Of a stretch of 44,585 nt of DNA, positions 31,775 to 40,086 are shown piece after piece. Where the stretch lies: positions 1-44,585 of the forward strand of contig JAGWTS010000005.1 in the NCBI GenBank assembly GCA_028868875.1, written 5' to 3'. Each line of letters opens with the position of its first letter. Within the stretch, counting starts at the first letter, position 1. A model generated the notes under the pieces. The model was not told the origin of the DNA, did no database searches, and worked only from the letters and a program-made list of their open reading frames with translations. Position numbers and translations under genes: made by a program. The DNA is from Burkholderiales bacterium (GTDB lineage Bacteria; Pseudomonadota; Gammaproteobacteria; Burkholderiales; Burkholderiaceae_C).

Positions 31775-32694
31775 CGCTGCGTCACCACCGCGGTCGGGGC
31801 CGGCGCGCCGGCGTAGGCCACCTCGGGCAGCCCGCGAACGCCCAGGCCGTGCACCGCCACGAGGGCGCCGGCGCCGGGATCGTCGCTGCGCAGGACGTTG
31901 CCGCTGTCGCGAATGCTGGTGACATAGAGCGTCGACAGATCCGGCCCGCCGAAGCAGGGGCAGCTCGGGAACGGAACCGGCACGCTCACCTGGTGCAGCA
32001 GGCGGCCCTCGGGCGAGTAACAGGCCAGGCGCCCCGCCAGCACCAGCGCCACCCAGAGGCAGCCCGCGGCATCGACCGCGGCGCCATCGGGTCCCGAGCC
32101 CTCGGGCCGGGTGTCGGCGAACACGCGCTCGCCCGACAGGCTGCCGTCACGGCCGTAGTCCCAGGCGCGGATGACGCCGGCGAGGCTGTCGGCGAAATAC
32201 ATCGTGCGCCCGTCCGGACTGAAGGCGGTGCTGTTGGCGACCGCGATGCCTGAGAGCAGGGTTTCGACGCGGCCGTCGCCGTCGAGCCGGTACAGCAAGC
32301 CCTCGGGATCGCGGCGATGCAGCACCATCGAGCCGCAGACGAAGCGTCCTTCGCGGTCGGTGCGGCCGTCGTTGAGCCGCATCTCGGGCCGGGGATGGCG
32401 CACCGAGGCGATGGTGGTGAAGTCGCCGCTCGCGAGATCGAGCTCGGCAAAGCCGCCGGCCAGCGCGACCAGGATCCGGCCCGGCCGCGCCAGCGCGATG
32501 GCGCCGACATCCTCGGGCGTGGGCCAGCTGCGCGGCGCCGCCGCAGCGGCCGCATCGGCCCCCGAAGGCAGCCAGCGCCGGATGCGGCGTCCGCGCGTGT
32601 CGACCCAGTAAAGGGCCTGCTCGCGCGCATCCCAGACCGGGCTCTCGCCCAGCAGGTCGCGCGAGTCCAGGGGCAGGCGGCAATCCGGGTTCAC
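31771..32694 (-). CDS. SMP-30/gluconolactonase-like lactonase
   Basis: Protein of 307 residues with the six-bladed propeller pattern of SMP-30. LLGESPVWDAREQALYWVD carries the metal-binding Glu, followed by RLNDGRTDREGRFVCGSM (Asn), NSTAFSPDGRTMYFADS (Asn/Asp) and GPDGAAVDAAGCLWVA (Asp). Such enzymes open lactones with a divalent metal. The start is GTG at 32694, overlapping the receptor stop (GTGA). Placing a lactonase between receptor and ATPase genes is unusual. A lactone produced by the Baeyer-Villiger monooxygenase at 40087 would be a logical substrate, as that gene lies in the divergent operon; this link is inference. Confidence 0.88.
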   Translation of the reverse strand: MNPDCRLPLDSRDLLGESPVWDAREQALYWVDTRGRRIRRWLPSGADAAAAAAPRSWPTPEDVGAIALARPGRILVALAGGFAELDLASGDFTTIASVRHPRPEMRLNDGRTDREGRFVCGSMVLHRRDPEGLLYRLDGDGRVETLLSGIAVANSTAFSPDGRTMYFADSLAGVIRAWDYGRDGSLSGERVFADTRPEGSGPDGAAVDAAGCLWVALVLAGRLACYSPEGRLLHQVSVPVPFPSCPCFGGPDLSTLYVTSIRDSGNVLRSDDPGAGALVAVHGLGVRGLPEVAYAGAPAPTAVVTQR

Positions 32695-33923
32695 TTCTTG
32701 ACGAAGTCGCAGCCGCCCTCGGACATCGGGCGGAAGACCTGCTCGGGCGGGATCTCGCCCAGCACGTCGTAATAGTCGAACTTGCCCTTCATCTGCGCCG
32801 GCTGCTTGACGCGCACCTCGATCATCGGTCGCATCGCCTGGCCGTCCTCGCGGATGGAAACGTTCTTGCCCGTCATGTCGTTGATCGGCATCGCCTTCAT
32901 CTTCGCCATCACGGCCGGGCCGGCGTCGGTGCCGGCGGCCTGGACGGCCTGCAGATAATGGGTCACGGCGCTGTAGGTGCCGGCCATGATGTAGGTCGGC
33001 GGCCGGTTGTCGTAGCGCGGCATGAAGCGATGCGCCCAGGCGCGCGTTTCCTCGTTCTGGTCCCAGTACCAGGGCACCGTGAAGCTCAGGCCTTGGGCGA
33101 CGTTGAGCCCCATCGCGGCGACGCTGTTGATGGTCATGCCGAAGACCGAGACCGACTGCCCGGCGCTGGCGATCTTGAATTCGGACGCCTGCTTGAGCGC
33201 ATTCGACAGGTCCAGTCCGGCGCTGAGAATCACGATCGCCTTGGCGCCGCTGCTCTGGGCCTGCAGCAGGTAGGACGAGTAGTCGGTCGTGCCGAGCGGG
33301 AACTTCACCGAACCCACGACCTTGGCCCCCGCGGCATCGATGAAATGGGTCGCCGCGGCCTGAAAGGCCTGGCCGAAGGCGTAATCGACGGTGATGAAAT
33401 AAAAGCTCTTGATGCCGCGATTGACGAGCGCCTGCACGCCCGCCTTGGGCATCGAATAGGTGTCGACCAGGAACTGGATCCCCATCGGCGAGCAGTCCTT
33501 GCCGGTGAGCTGGTCGCTCACCGAGCCGGCGATCAGGTAGGGCTTCTGCTTCTGCTTCATCAGCGACTGCACGCCCAGCGCGATCGACGAGGCCGAGCCG
33601 CCGACGATGGCGTCGACCTTGTCGACCCCGAGCCACTTGCGCGCCGCGTCGAGGCCCACGTCGGGCTTGTTCTGGTCGTCGACGACGAGCAGCTCGATCG
33701 GCTTGCCGTCGACTTTGCCGCCGAAGTCCTCGATCGCCATGCGCGCGGCGAGCACCGAGCCGGGGCCGCCGTTGCCGGAGTAAGGACCGGCCATGTCGCC
33801 CATGATGCCGATGCGCACGACGCCGTCGGAAATCTGCGCCGCCGCGGGACCGGCGAGCAGACCGGCAAGGGCGGTCGCAAGGCAGGCCTCGAAGGCCAGC
33901 CTGATGGCTTTGGATCGATGCAT
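32691..33923 (-). CDS. ABC transporter substrate-binding protein (branched-chain type)
   Basis: Periplasmic receptor of about 410 residues. The signal peptide (LAFEACLATALAGLLAGPAAAQ) is followed by the peripla_BP_6 fold: VRIGIMGDMAGPYSGNGGPG, DDQNKPDVGLDAARKWL, VDAIVGGSASSIALGVQSLM and YFITVDYAFGQAFQAAA. The start at 33923 is chosen because AAGGAG stands 8 bases before it; the ATG at 33929 is only 2 bases from the same motif. First gene of the eight-gene importer operon, 21 bases from TetR operator 1. Related receptors bind aliphatic and aromatic acids or amides as well as amino acids. Confidence 0.93.
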   Translation of the reverse strand: MHRSKAIRLAFEACLATALAGLLAGPAAAQISDGVVRIGIMGDMAGPYSGNGGPGSVLAARMAIEDFGGKVDGKPIELLVVDDQNKPDVGLDAARKWLGVDKVDAIVGGSASSIALGVQSLMKQKQKPYLIAGSVSDQLTGKDCSPMGIQFLVDTYSMPKAGVQALVNRGIKSFYFITVDYAFGQAFQAAATHFIDAAGAKVVGSVKFPLGTTDYSSYLLQAQSSGAKAIVILSAGLDLSNALKQASEFKIASAGQSVSVFGMTINSVAAMGLNVAQGLSFTVPWYWDQNEETRAWAHRFMPRYDNRPPTYIMAGTYSAVTHYLQAVQAAGTDAGPAVMAKMKAMPINDMTGKNVSIREDGQAMRPMIEVRVKQPAQMKGKFDYYDVLGEIPPEQVFRPMSEGGCDFVKK

Positions 33924-33944
33924 CGTCATGTCTCCTTCAAAAAT

Positions 33945-33960
33945 TTAACCGGTCGGTAAG
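33945..33960. promoter_or_regulatory. TetR-type operator 1
   Basis: TTAACCG, GT, CGGTAAG. It is the reverse-orientation equivalent of the site at 34115 (13 of 16 bases agree) and lies 21 bases before the receptor gene start. The AT-rich 214-base divergent space around it contrasts with the GC-rich genes. Confidence 0.65.
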
Positions 33961-34114
33961 TCAATTCACTGTAACCCGATCTCCAAAACCTTGGCAATGG
34001 GCAGATACACAGGGTTTTCCAGAGCATTCGCGTTCATCTGAAAGCGGCTCCACGCCGCTGATCCAAATTAACCGACGCAACCACGAGCATCCGTATCAAC
34101 CCTGACTTGATCAA

Positions 34115-34130
34115 CTTACCGTGCGGTTAG
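34115..34130. promoter_or_regulatory. TetR-type operator 2
   Basis: CTTACCG, TG, CGGTTAG, a near-perfect dyad 13 bases before the dehydrogenase start at 34144. With operator 1 it marks both outer ends of the divergent space, so the TetR protein encoded at 39396 could repress both operons. Confidence 0.65.
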
Positions 34131-34143
34131 TAAACTACTGCCC

Positions 34144-35334
34144 ATGATCAATGCCACCCCCGTCGACATCGACTACGACGCCTTCCGGTCCGAGGTCGAC
34201 GAGTTCGCACGCGAGCGCTGCCCGCCGGCGCTGCGCGAGCGCGTGCGCAGCAACGCCAAGCTCGGGCGCGAGGATTACGCCGCCTGGCAGCGCATCCTCA
34301 ACGCCCGCGGATGGGCCGCGCCGGGCTGGCCCAAAGCCTTTGGCGGGACCGGCTGGGACATGCGCCAGCGCTATCTCTTCGAGTCGGTGATGGCGGCGCG
34401 CGACTGCCCGCCGCAATACCACCATGGGCTGGGCCACATCGGGCCGGTCATGCTGCATTTCGGCACCCCCGAGCAACAGCGGCGCTTCCTGCCCGGCATC
34501 CTCGACGGCAGCGACTGGTGGTGCCAGGGCTATTCCGAACCCGGCGCCGGCTCCGACCTCGCGTCGCTGAAGACGCGCGCGGTTCGCGACGGCGACCATT
34601 ACGTCGTCAGCGGCCAGAAGATCTGGACCTCGCATGCCCACGAGGCCGACTGGATGTACACCCTCGTGCGCACGAGCCAGGAGGGGCGCAAGCAGGAAGG
34701 CATCACGCTGCTGCTGATCCCGCTCGCGCTGCCGGGCATCCGCGTGCTGCCGATCCGCACCATCGACGGCTGGCACCACCTCAACGAGGTCTTTCTCGAC
34801 GAGGTGCGCGTGCCCGCCGACAACCGCCTCGGCGAAGAAGGCCAGGGCTGGCGCTGCGCCAAGTTCCTGCTCGACCGCGAGCGTCTCGCGCCGGCCATCG
34901 TCGTGCGCCTCGAGCGCCTGCTGCAGCGGGTGGCGGCGCAGGTCGCGGCGGTGGACGCAGGGCAGCCGGCGCCTGACGCGGCCCAGGCCGAACGCCTGCT
35001 GCTCGCCGAAGCCGAGGTCCGCGCCGCGCGCGAGCTGCTGCTGAGCGCGATCGACGACGAGCTGCGCGGCGTGCTGCGCGCCGCCAAGTCCTCGGCCCTG
35101 AAGCTGCATTGCTCGGAGCTCGCCCAGCGCATCATCGGCATCGCCTTCGATGCCCTGGGCCCGCGCCGCGCCGCGCGCTTCATGCCGATCGACCTCGAGG
35201 GCCGCCCGCGGGTGGCCGAGGACGAAGAATCCAACATGATCCACAACTACCTCTTCTACCGCTCGCGCACGATCGCCGGCGGCACGAGCGAGGTGCAGAA
35301 GAACGTCATCGCACGCGAACTGTTCGGGGCCTGA
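34144..35334 (+). CDS. Acyl-CoA dehydrogenase (paired, large subunit type)
   Basis: Protein of 396 residues with GWAAPGWPKAFGGTGWDM, QGYSEPGAGSDLASLKT and SGQKIWTSHAHEADW, and a C-terminal TIAGGTSEVQKNVIARELF with Gly-Gly at the MCAD catalytic Glu region. It resembles the dehydrogenase at 19494 and, like it, is followed by a degenerate dehydrogenase (35337), implying a second heteromeric enzyme. First gene of the TetR-associated plus-strand operon. No strong ribosome-binding site is visible before the ATG; operator 2 occupies that space. Confidence 0.92.
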   Translation: MINATPVDIDYDAFRSEVDEFARERCPPALRERVRSNAKLGREDYAAWQRILNARGWAAPGWPKAFGGTGWDMRQRYLFESVMAARDCPPQYHHGLGHIGPVMLHFGTPEQQRRFLPGILDGSDWWCQGYSEPGAGSDLASLKTRAVRDGDHYVVSGQKIWTSHAHEADWMYTLVRTSQEGRKQEGITLLLIPLALPGIRVLPIRTIDGWHHLNEVFLDEVRVPADNRLGEEGQGWRCAKFLLDRERLAPAIVVRLERLLQRVAAQVAAVDAGQPAPDAAQAERLLLAEAEVRAARELLLSAIDDELRGVLRAAKSSALKLHCSELAQRIIGIAFDALGPRRAARFMPIDLEGRPRVAEDEESNMIHNYLFYRSRTIAGGTSEVQKNVIARELFGA

Positions 35335-35336
35335 GC

Positions 35337-36410
35337 ATGCATTTCTCTGCCGACACGATGTTTCCCGGCGACCTTTACGACGCCGCCTCGCGCTTCGCGA
35401 GCGCCGCGGCGGCGAAGCTCGACCGCGCCGCGGAGCGCCAGGACGGCTGGCGCCAGGCGGTGGCGATGGGCTGGCCGGCCCTGCTCGTCGACGAAGCCCG
35501 CGGCGGCGCCGGCGGCACGCTGGCCGACCTGGGCGCGGTCGTCGAGGCCTGCGCGCGCCAGGGCCTGGCGCTGCCGCTCGTGCGCCGCTGCGCGCTCGCC
35601 CCCGCGATGCTCATGGCGGCGGGCGGCGAGGCCGCCGACGGCTTGCTGCGCGCCTTGTGCGCCGGCGAGGTCGACATCGAGGTCGCCGGCGCCGCGCCGC
35701 TCGCGCTGACGCCGCGCCCCGGCGGCGGCGTGCGCCTGGACGGCCGCCTCGAGCAGGTCGACGCCGCCCTGCCCTTCACCCATCTGCTCGTCACCGTCGC
35801 CGAGCATTTGCTGCTGCTTCCGAGGGCCGCGCTGCCGGCGCCGGCCGCGCGCTACGCCGGCATCGACGGCGGCGAAGGCGCCGACCTGCTGCTCGCCGGG
35901 CTCGAACTGCCCGCCGCCGCCGTGCTGCAGACGGGCGCGAAGGCGCGCGCCGCCGCCGTCGCCGGCGCCGACCTGGCGACGCTCGTGACCGCGATCGAGA
36001 TCGCCGCGACGCTGGGCGCGACCCTGGAGCACTGCATCGAGCACCTGAGCACGCGAATCCAGTTCGGCGCCGCGCTCTCCAGCTTCCAGGTGCTTCGCCA
36101 CCGCGTCGTCGACTCCTATGTCCAGTACGAGAGCGCGAGCGTGCTGCTGGCGCGGTTGGTGCTGGACACCGCCAGCCACGGCCGGCTCGCGAGCCGCGAT
36201 GCCGCCTTGTGCAAGCTCTACCTCAACGACCTGGCGCGCCGCGGCGCCGAGTCGGCGATCCAGTTGCACGGCGCCATGGGCATGACGGCCGAGCTGCCGG
36301 CGGCGCGGCTGGCGCGCCGGCTGCTGTGCGCCGAGTTCGAACAAGGCGACCGCCGCCAGCAACTGGCGCGGCTGCAGGCGCTCGCGCCGGCCGACGAACT
36401 GACGGCCTGA
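35337..36410 (+). CDS. Acyl-CoA dehydrogenase-like subunit (atypical, paired)
   Basis: Protein of 357 residues that is short and divergent for the family. C-terminal motifs are recognisable (LSTRIQFGAALSSFQVLRHRVVD, IQLHGAMGMTAELPAA). The beta-domain FAD motifs and catalytic loop are not found, and the middle section is Ala-rich. It probably needs the preceding dehydrogenase, whose stop is 2 bases upstream, to complete the active site, as in FadE/ChsE heterotetramers. The pairing mirrors 18319/19494 and suggests two substrates or two rounds of oxidation. Confidence 0.85.
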   Translation: MHFSADTMFPGDLYDAASRFASAAAAKLDRAAERQDGWRQAVAMGWPALLVDEARGGAGGTLADLGAVVEACARQGLALPLVRRCALAPAMLMAAGGEAADGLLRALCAGEVDIEVAGAAPLALTPRPGGGVRLDGRLEQVDAALPFTHLLVTVAEHLLLLPRAALPAPAARYAGIDGGEGADLLLAGLELPAAAVLQTGAKARAAAVAGADLATLVTAIEIAATLGATLEHCIEHLSTRIQFGAALSSFQVLRHRVVDSYVQYESASVLLARLVLDTASHGRLASRDAALCKLYLNDLARRGAESAIQLHGAMGMTAELPAARLARRLLCAEFEQGDRRQQLARLQALAPADELTA

Positions 36411-36421
36411 GGTCAGCGGCC

Positions 36422-38560
36422 ATGCACGCCCTGCGCCCCTTCTTCCACCCGCGCTCGCTGGCGATCATCGGCGCGTCTTCGGACCCGGAGCGCATCGGCG
36501 GGCGCCCGCTGCGCTTTCTGATCGAATCCGGCTTCGCCGGCGAGCTGTATCCGGTCAACACCGCAGGCCATGCCGAGCTGCAGGGCCGGCGCGCCTACCG
36601 CAGCGTGCTCGAGATCGCCGCGCCGGTGGACCATGCCATCGTCGCGGTGCCGATCGCCGCCGTCGTCCAGGCCGTCGCCGACTGCGCGCGCCAGGGCGTG
36701 CGCGCGGTCCAGGTCTTCACGGCCGGCTTTGCCGAGGCCGGGGCGCAAGGGGCGGCGCTGCAGCGCCAGCTGGTGGAGATCGCGCGCGCCAGCGGCATGC
36801 GGCTGATCGGCCCCAATTCGCTCGGCCTCATCAATCCCGCGATCGGCCTCTTCGCCACCTTCTCCACCTTGCTCAACGGCTTGCGCCCGGGAGCCGGGCG
36901 CATCGGCCTGGCAACCCAGAGCGGCGCCTTCGGCTCGGCCACCTACGGCGCCGCCGCCTTGCGCTCGCTCGGCCTGTCCTGCGCCGTCGCCACCGGCAAC
37001 GAAGCCGATGTCGACGTCGCCGAATGCATCGACTACCTGGCCGAGGACCCGGACACGCGCGTCATCTGCACCGCGCTCGAAGCCTGCCGCAACGGCGACG
37101 CGCTGCGCGCGGCGCTGCTCAAGGCCGCCGACGCCGGCAAGCCGGTGGTGGCGATGAAGATCGGCCGCTCCGAGCTCGGCGCCGCCGCCGCCGCCACCCA
37201 CACCGGCGGCCTCGCTGGCAACGACGCGGTCTACGACGCCGTGCTCGCCGAATGCGGCGCGGTGCGCGCACGCAGCATCGACGAGATGCTGGACATCGCC
37301 GGCTTCTGCGACATCGCCCCCAGGCTGCCATCGGGACCGCGCGTGGGCGTCGTCACCGGCTCCGGCGGCATCGGCGTGCTGATGGCCGACGAAGCCGACG
37401 AACTCGACCTCTCGCTGCCGCCGCTGCCGGCGCCGGCCTGCAGCGCCCTGCAGCAGATCCTGCCTTTCGCGGTCGCCGCGAACCCTTTCGACACCACGGG
37501 CCAGGTCACCTCGGTGGCCGGCGGCATCGAGCGCGCGATCGAGGTCATGCTCGATCAAGGCGGCTGCGACAGCGTCGTCGCCTACCTCGCCCATGCCGGC
37601 CTGTCGCCGCAGCGCTTCGCGCCGACCGAGGCGGCCCTGGCGGCGCTCGCGGCACGCCACCCCGAGCGCCCGTTGATGCTCGTGATGCTGTCGACGCCCG
37701 AGGTCGCGCAGCGCCTGGCGCAGGCCGGCATCCCCGTCTTCGCCGACCCGAGTCGCGCCATGCGCGCCCTCGGTGCGGCCTGGGAGCTGCGCCGGCGCCG
37801 CCAGGCCCTGCATCGCGTCCCGCCCTTGTCGGCGGCGGCGCAGGCGGCGACCCCGCCCCTCGGCGCCGTCGCCACCGAGGCCCAGGCCAAGGCCAGGCTG
37901 GCCCGGGCCGGGCTGCCGGTACCGGTCGAACGCGCCTGCGCCAGCCGCGAAGCGGCGCTCGCCGCCGCCGCCGAGATCGGCTATCCGGTGGTCGCGAAGA
38001 TCCTGTCCACCGAGATCACGCACAAGACCGAGGTCGGCGGCGTGATGCTCAATCTGGGCGACGCCACCGCCGTCGGCGCCGCCTGCGACGAGCTGCTGCG
38101 CCGCGCCGCCCATCACCGCCCCGACGCGCGCGTCGAGGGCGTGCTGATCGCGCCGATGGTCCAGGGCGGCGTCGAGACCATCGCCGGCGTCGTCGTCGAC
38201 GCCGTCTTCGGCCCCATGATCATGTTCGGCCTCGGCGGCATCGCCACCGAGCTGTTCCGCGATGTCGCCTTCGCTTCGGCGCCGCTCACGAAGTCGCGCG
38301 CCGAGCGCCTGATCGACAGCGGCCGCGCGAGCCAGGTGCTGCGCGGCTGGCGCGGCGCGCCGCCGGCCGACCGCGAGGCCCTGGCCGACACCCTCGTCAA
38401 GCTCTCGGCCTTCGCCGCCGCCCATGCGCACGAAATCGAGGCCATCGACATCAATCCGCTGCTCGTGCGCGAGCAGGGCTGCATCTGTCTCGACGCGGTG
38501 ATCGCACCGCGCCCCCCGCACCCCGCACCTGAAACCGAACGAGGAACCTGGCATGAGTGA
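36422..38560 (+). CDS. Acyl-CoA synthetase, ADP-forming (fused alpha-beta), second copy
   Basis: Protein of 712 residues with CoA-binding domain (SLAIIGASSDPERIGGRPL), ligase domains with His260 in ATHTGGLAG, and C-terminal ATP-grasp domain (ILSTEITHKTEVGGVMLNL, FGLGGIATELFRDVAF, AIDINPLLV). Same organisation as 10699-12858 but clearly diverged, so each half of the island has its own activation enzyme. It forms acyl-CoA with release of ADP and phosphate. It starts 11 bases after the dehydrogenase and its stop overlaps the crotonase start by 8 bases. Confidence 0.92.
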   Translation: MHALRPFFHPRSLAIIGASSDPERIGGRPLRFLIESGFAGELYPVNTAGHAELQGRRAYRSVLEIAAPVDHAIVAVPIAAVVQAVADCARQGVRAVQVFTAGFAEAGAQGAALQRQLVEIARASGMRLIGPNSLGLINPAIGLFATFSTLLNGLRPGAGRIGLATQSGAFGSATYGAAALRSLGLSCAVATGNEADVDVAECIDYLAEDPDTRVICTALEACRNGDALRAALLKAADAGKPVVAMKIGRSELGAAAAATHTGGLAGNDAVYDAVLAECGAVRARSIDEMLDIAGFCDIAPRLPSGPRVGVVTGSGGIGVLMADEADELDLSLPPLPAPACSALQQILPFAVAANPFDTTGQVTSVAGGIERAIEVMLDQGGCDSVVAYLAHAGLSPQRFAPTEAALAALAARHPERPLMLVMLSTPEVAQRLAQAGIPVFADPSRAMRALGAAWELRRRRQALHRVPPLSAAAQAATPPLGAVATEAQAKARLARAGLPVPVERACASREAALAAAAEIGYPVVAKILSTEITHKTEVGGVMLNLGDATAVGAACDELLRRAAHHRPDARVEGVLIAPMVQGGVETIAGVVVDAVFGPMIMFGLGGIATELFRDVAFASAPLTKSRAERLIDSGRASQVLRGWRGAPPADREALADTLVKLSAFAAAHAHEIEAIDINPLLVREQGCICLDAVIAPRPPHPAPETERGTWHE

Positions 38561-39329
38561 CTGGAAAACCCTGATCGTCGATGTGGCCGACCGCGTCGCC
38601 GTCGTCACCCTCAACCGCCCGCCCGTGAACGCCCAGAACGCCGAAATGCGGGCCGAGCTGACGCAGGTCTTCGACGAGATGAGCGACCGCGACGACGTGA
38701 TGGCCGTCGTGATCACCGGCGCCGGCAAGGTCTTCTCGGCCGGCGCCGACATCCGCGAGCGGCCCAACCTGGGCGCGACGCCGGGCGCCTACGGCCGCCA
38801 CAACCGGCTCGTGCGCGAGACCCACAACGCCATCGCCGAATGCAGCAAGCCGGTCATCGCCGCCGTCAACGGCGCCGCGCTGGGCGCCGGCTTCGGCCTC
38901 GTGATGGCCTCCGACATCTGGGTCGCGAGCGAGGCCGCCTATGTCGCGATGCCCGAGATCAATGTCGGCCTGGCCGGCGGCGTCTCCTTCCTGCAGCGCA
39001 TCTTCGGCCAGTCGCGCGCGCGCCGCATGTTCTTCACCGGCATGCAGGTCAGCGCCGCCGAACTCTACCGGCTCGGCCTCGTCGAGGCCTGCCTGCCGCC
39101 GGCCGAGCTGATGCCTTATGCGATGGCCATCGCGCACGAGATCGCCGCCAAGGCGCCGCTCGCCATCAAGCTCGCCAAGGAGGCGGCCCGGCTGACCGAG
39201 GTGATGCCATTGCGCGACGCCTACCGCTACGAGCAGGGCAACACCCTGGCGCTCTCGCGCACCGAGGACGCCAAGGAGGCGCAGCGCGCCTTCCTGGAAA
39301 AGCGCAAGCCGGTCTATCAGGGCCGCTGA
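38553..39329 (+). CDS. Enoyl-CoA hydratase (crotonase family)
   Basis: Crotonase of 258 residues with FSAGADIRERPN and NGAALGAGFGLVMA oxyanion segments. The first catalytic Glu is kept (AMPEINVGL) and the second position is Arg (SRARRMFF), so hydration may be weak or the enzyme may act differently. It follows the second synthetase with an 8-base overlap and precedes a hairpin and the TetR gene. It likely handles the enoyl-CoA formed by the heteromeric dehydrogenase of the same operon. Confidence 0.92.
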   Translation: MSDWKTLIVDVADRVAVVTLNRPPVNAQNAEMRAELTQVFDEMSDRDDVMAVVITGAGKVFSAGADIRERPNLGATPGAYGRHNRLVRETHNAIAECSKPVIAAVNGAALGAGFGLVMASDIWVASEAAYVAMPEINVGLAGGVSFLQRIFGQSRARRMFFTGMQVSAAELYRLGLVEACLPPAELMPYAMAIAHEIAAKAPLAIKLAKEAARLTEVMPLRDAYRYEQGNTLALSRTEDAKEAQRAFLEKRKPVYQGR

Positions 39330-39342
39330 AGCACAGGTGGAT

Positions 39343-39370
39343 GGGTCGAGGATGATGCCGGCCTCGACCC
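39343..39370. other. Stem-loop between crotonase and tetR
   Basis: Perfect 9-base arms GGGTCGAGG and CCTCGACCC around a 10-base loop. No T-run follows. It may attenuate read-through into tetR, stabilise the upstream message or bind a regulator. Confidence 0.4.
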
Positions 39371-39395
39371 GACCCGTCCCGACCTGGAGCCGCCC

Positions 39396-40061
39396 ATGAA
39401 CAATCCCAAGCCCCCGCAGCCCGAAGGGGTGGCCGCCGCGCCGGCCGCCGCCGCCCCCGCTGACGGGCGCGAGGCCCAGCTGCTCGCGATCGCGCGCCGC
39501 CTGTTCGCGCAAAAGGGCTTCGACGCCACGGCGCTGCGCGACATCGCCGAGGCGGCGCAGATCACCAAGGCCGCGCTGTATTACTACTTCCCGAACAAGG
39601 ACGCGCTTTACGAACGCGTCGTGATCGAGTCCATGGATGCCTTGCTCGCCGACGTGCAGGCCGCGGTGGCGCGCGCGCCGACGCCGACGGAGAAGGTGCG
39701 CGCCTTCCTGCACGCCTCGGCCGACTCGATGGAAGAGCGGCGCGACCAATGGGTCGCGGGCTCGAATGCCTTCTGGCAGGCCGGCGCCACCGGCCGCCGC
39801 GGCCTCGCGCTGCGCCAGCGCGACGATTACGAGAAGCTGCTGCGTGCCTGCATCGAGAGCGGCATCGCCTGCGGCGAGCTGCGCCCGGTGAACCCGGCCC
39901 TCGCCGGACGCCTGCTGCTGTCGGGCCTGAACCAGATGTCGCGCTGGCATCGCCCGGGCGGCCTCTTGCGGGCGCGCGAGGTCATCGACCAGTACCTCGA
40001 CATCGTGCTGCTGGGCCTGCTCAACCGCGCCGCGCCCGCCGCGGCCGCGACAAACCGTTGA
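39396..40061 (+). CDS. TetR/AcrR-family transcriptional regulator
   Basis: Regulator of 221 residues. A Pro/Ala-rich flexible start (PKPPQPEGVAAAPAAAAPA) leads to the TetR helix-turn-helix (LLAIARRLFAQKGFDATALRDIAEAAQITKAALYYYFPNKDALYERV, about 26-72). A C-terminal ligand-binding domain ends LDIVLLGLLNRA. It probably senses a CoA ester or acid of the pathway and represses the divergent operons through the TACCG-N2-CGGTWA sites at 33945 and 34115. No such site precedes its own start, so it is expressed with the operon. Target sites are inferred. Confidence 0.93.
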   Translation: MNNPKPPQPEGVAAAPAAAAPADGREAQLLAIARRLFAQKGFDATALRDIAEAAQITKAALYYYFPNKDALYERVVIESMDALLADVQAAVARAPTPTEKVRAFLHASADSMEERRDQWVAGSNAFWQAGATGRRGLALRQRDDYEKLLRACIESGIACGELRPVNPALAGRLLLSGLNQMSRWHRPGGLLRAREVIDQYLDIVLLGLLNRAAPAAAATNR

Positions 40062-40086
40062 ACGCCAACCCCTTCCGGAGAGACCC

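Noticed and set aside
36413-38767. Long minus-strand open frame opposite the second synthetase
   Set aside because: Composition is that of a shadow frame (Gly/Arg/Asp/Ala/His-rich) with no recognisable motif; the plus strand encodes a clear two-domain synthetase.
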